Origin: JBMYQA01 sp049600855
GTDB lineage: Bacteria > Bacteroidota > Bacteroidia > Cytophagales > Flammeovirgaceae
Reading direction: 5' to 3'
DNA: 13,348 nucleotides
NCBI GenBank assembly: GCA_049600855.1
Contig: JBMYQA010000159.1
Coordinates: 1 to 13,348, forward strand
Shown here: piece by piece, positions 13,183-13,348 of the stretch
Numbering within the stretch: position 1 is the stretch's first letter
How the letters are laid out: each line of letters starts with the position of its first letter
The notes under the pieces: generated by a model
The model's database searches: none
Told to the model about the DNA's origin: nothing
The model's input: the letters and a program-made list of their open reading frames with translations, nothing else
Program-made: the position numbers and the translations under genes

Positions 13183-13348
13183 TTAAAAAGCAATCCCAAA
13201 TTGTAACTCGGAGAAGCCGTCAATCCCTACTTCTGTAGTTGAGGTGGGAGCCAAAATCCCTTCTAGCCCAAATTCAAAATTAATGTAGCCTAACTTGCGC
13301 AACCTTCGTTGAATTCCGTACACTAAACTTACGGAAACACCAAAGTCA
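13183..13348 (-). CDS. 3' end of a probable outer-membrane beta-barrel gene (5' end missing)
   Basis: The last 54 codons of a minus-strand gene that enters from the right edge and stops with TAA at 13185-13183. The visible peptide alternates hydrophobic and polar residues (for example VSVSLVYGIQ, INFEFGLEG) and ends ELQFGIAF, with the C-terminal Phe typical of outer-membrane barrels. Its orientation matches the barrel/S41 pair downstream, so all three may belong to one envelope gene cluster. The fragment is too short to name a family. Confidence 0.6.
   Translation of the reverse strand, partial: DFGVSVSLVYGIQRRLRKLGYINFEFGLEGILAPTSTTEVGIDGFSELQFGIAF

Noticed and set aside
1..13348. tRNA, rRNA, CRISPR arrays, insertion sequences, attachment sites
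   Set aside because: I looked for cloverleaf arms, spaced repeats, transposase motifs and terminal repeats and found none.

Overview
The window looks like chromosomal DNA from a member of the Bacteroidota, probably a Cytophagales-like marine or soil lineage. The reasons are AT-rich DNA, a seryl-tRNA synthetase with the N-terminus and motif wording usual in that phylum, almost no Shine-Dalgarno sequences before starts, two good matches to the Bacteroidota promoter pattern (TTG, about 20 bases, TAnnTTTG), an AAA-ATPase/PD-(D/E)XK protein of a family abundant in these genomes, and a GAF/PAS membrane sensor with a linker style common in Cytophagales. The genus cannot be named from sequence reading alone.

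Layout. Positions 2-3241 (+) hold the 3' part of dabB and a complete dabA, the two subunits of the DAB inorganic-carbon accumulation complex, closed by a strong hairpin at 3250-3279. Positions 3332-4855 (-) encode an AAA-ATPase-like/PD-(D/E)XK protein. Positions 4952-6226 (-) encode SerS, with a textbook terminator at 4902-4926 and a candidate promoter at 6312-6342. After a 347-base intergenic region, 6574-9108 (+) encodes a large two-pass membrane sensor (HAMP, GAF, two PAS) with no kinase or other output domain. Positions 9240-10594 (+) hold a translationally coupled pair: a secreted YD/MORN-like repeat protein and a DinB-fold protein. It converges on, and overlaps by 22 bases, a small membrane protein with an anti-sigma-factor-like N-terminus (10573-10923, -), which has the best promoter match in the window. 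Positions 11225-13068 (-) are a two-gene unit of an outer-membrane-type beta-barrel protein and an S41-family lipoprotein peptidase. The 3' end of another barrel-like gene (13183-13347, -) runs off the right edge.

How the parts work together. DabB (proton- or cation-conducting membrane subunit) and DabA (zinc, carbonic-anhydrase-like subunit) should act as one complex that traps CO2 as bicarbonate. The barrel/S41 pair probably acts at the cell envelope. The other genes look like independent units. No RNA gene, CRISPR array, insertion sequence or phage gene was seen, and nothing here proves a new system. The most unusual items are the output-less sensor, the orphan anti-sigma-like gene with its decorated promoter, and the nested inverted repeat downstream of the S41 gene.
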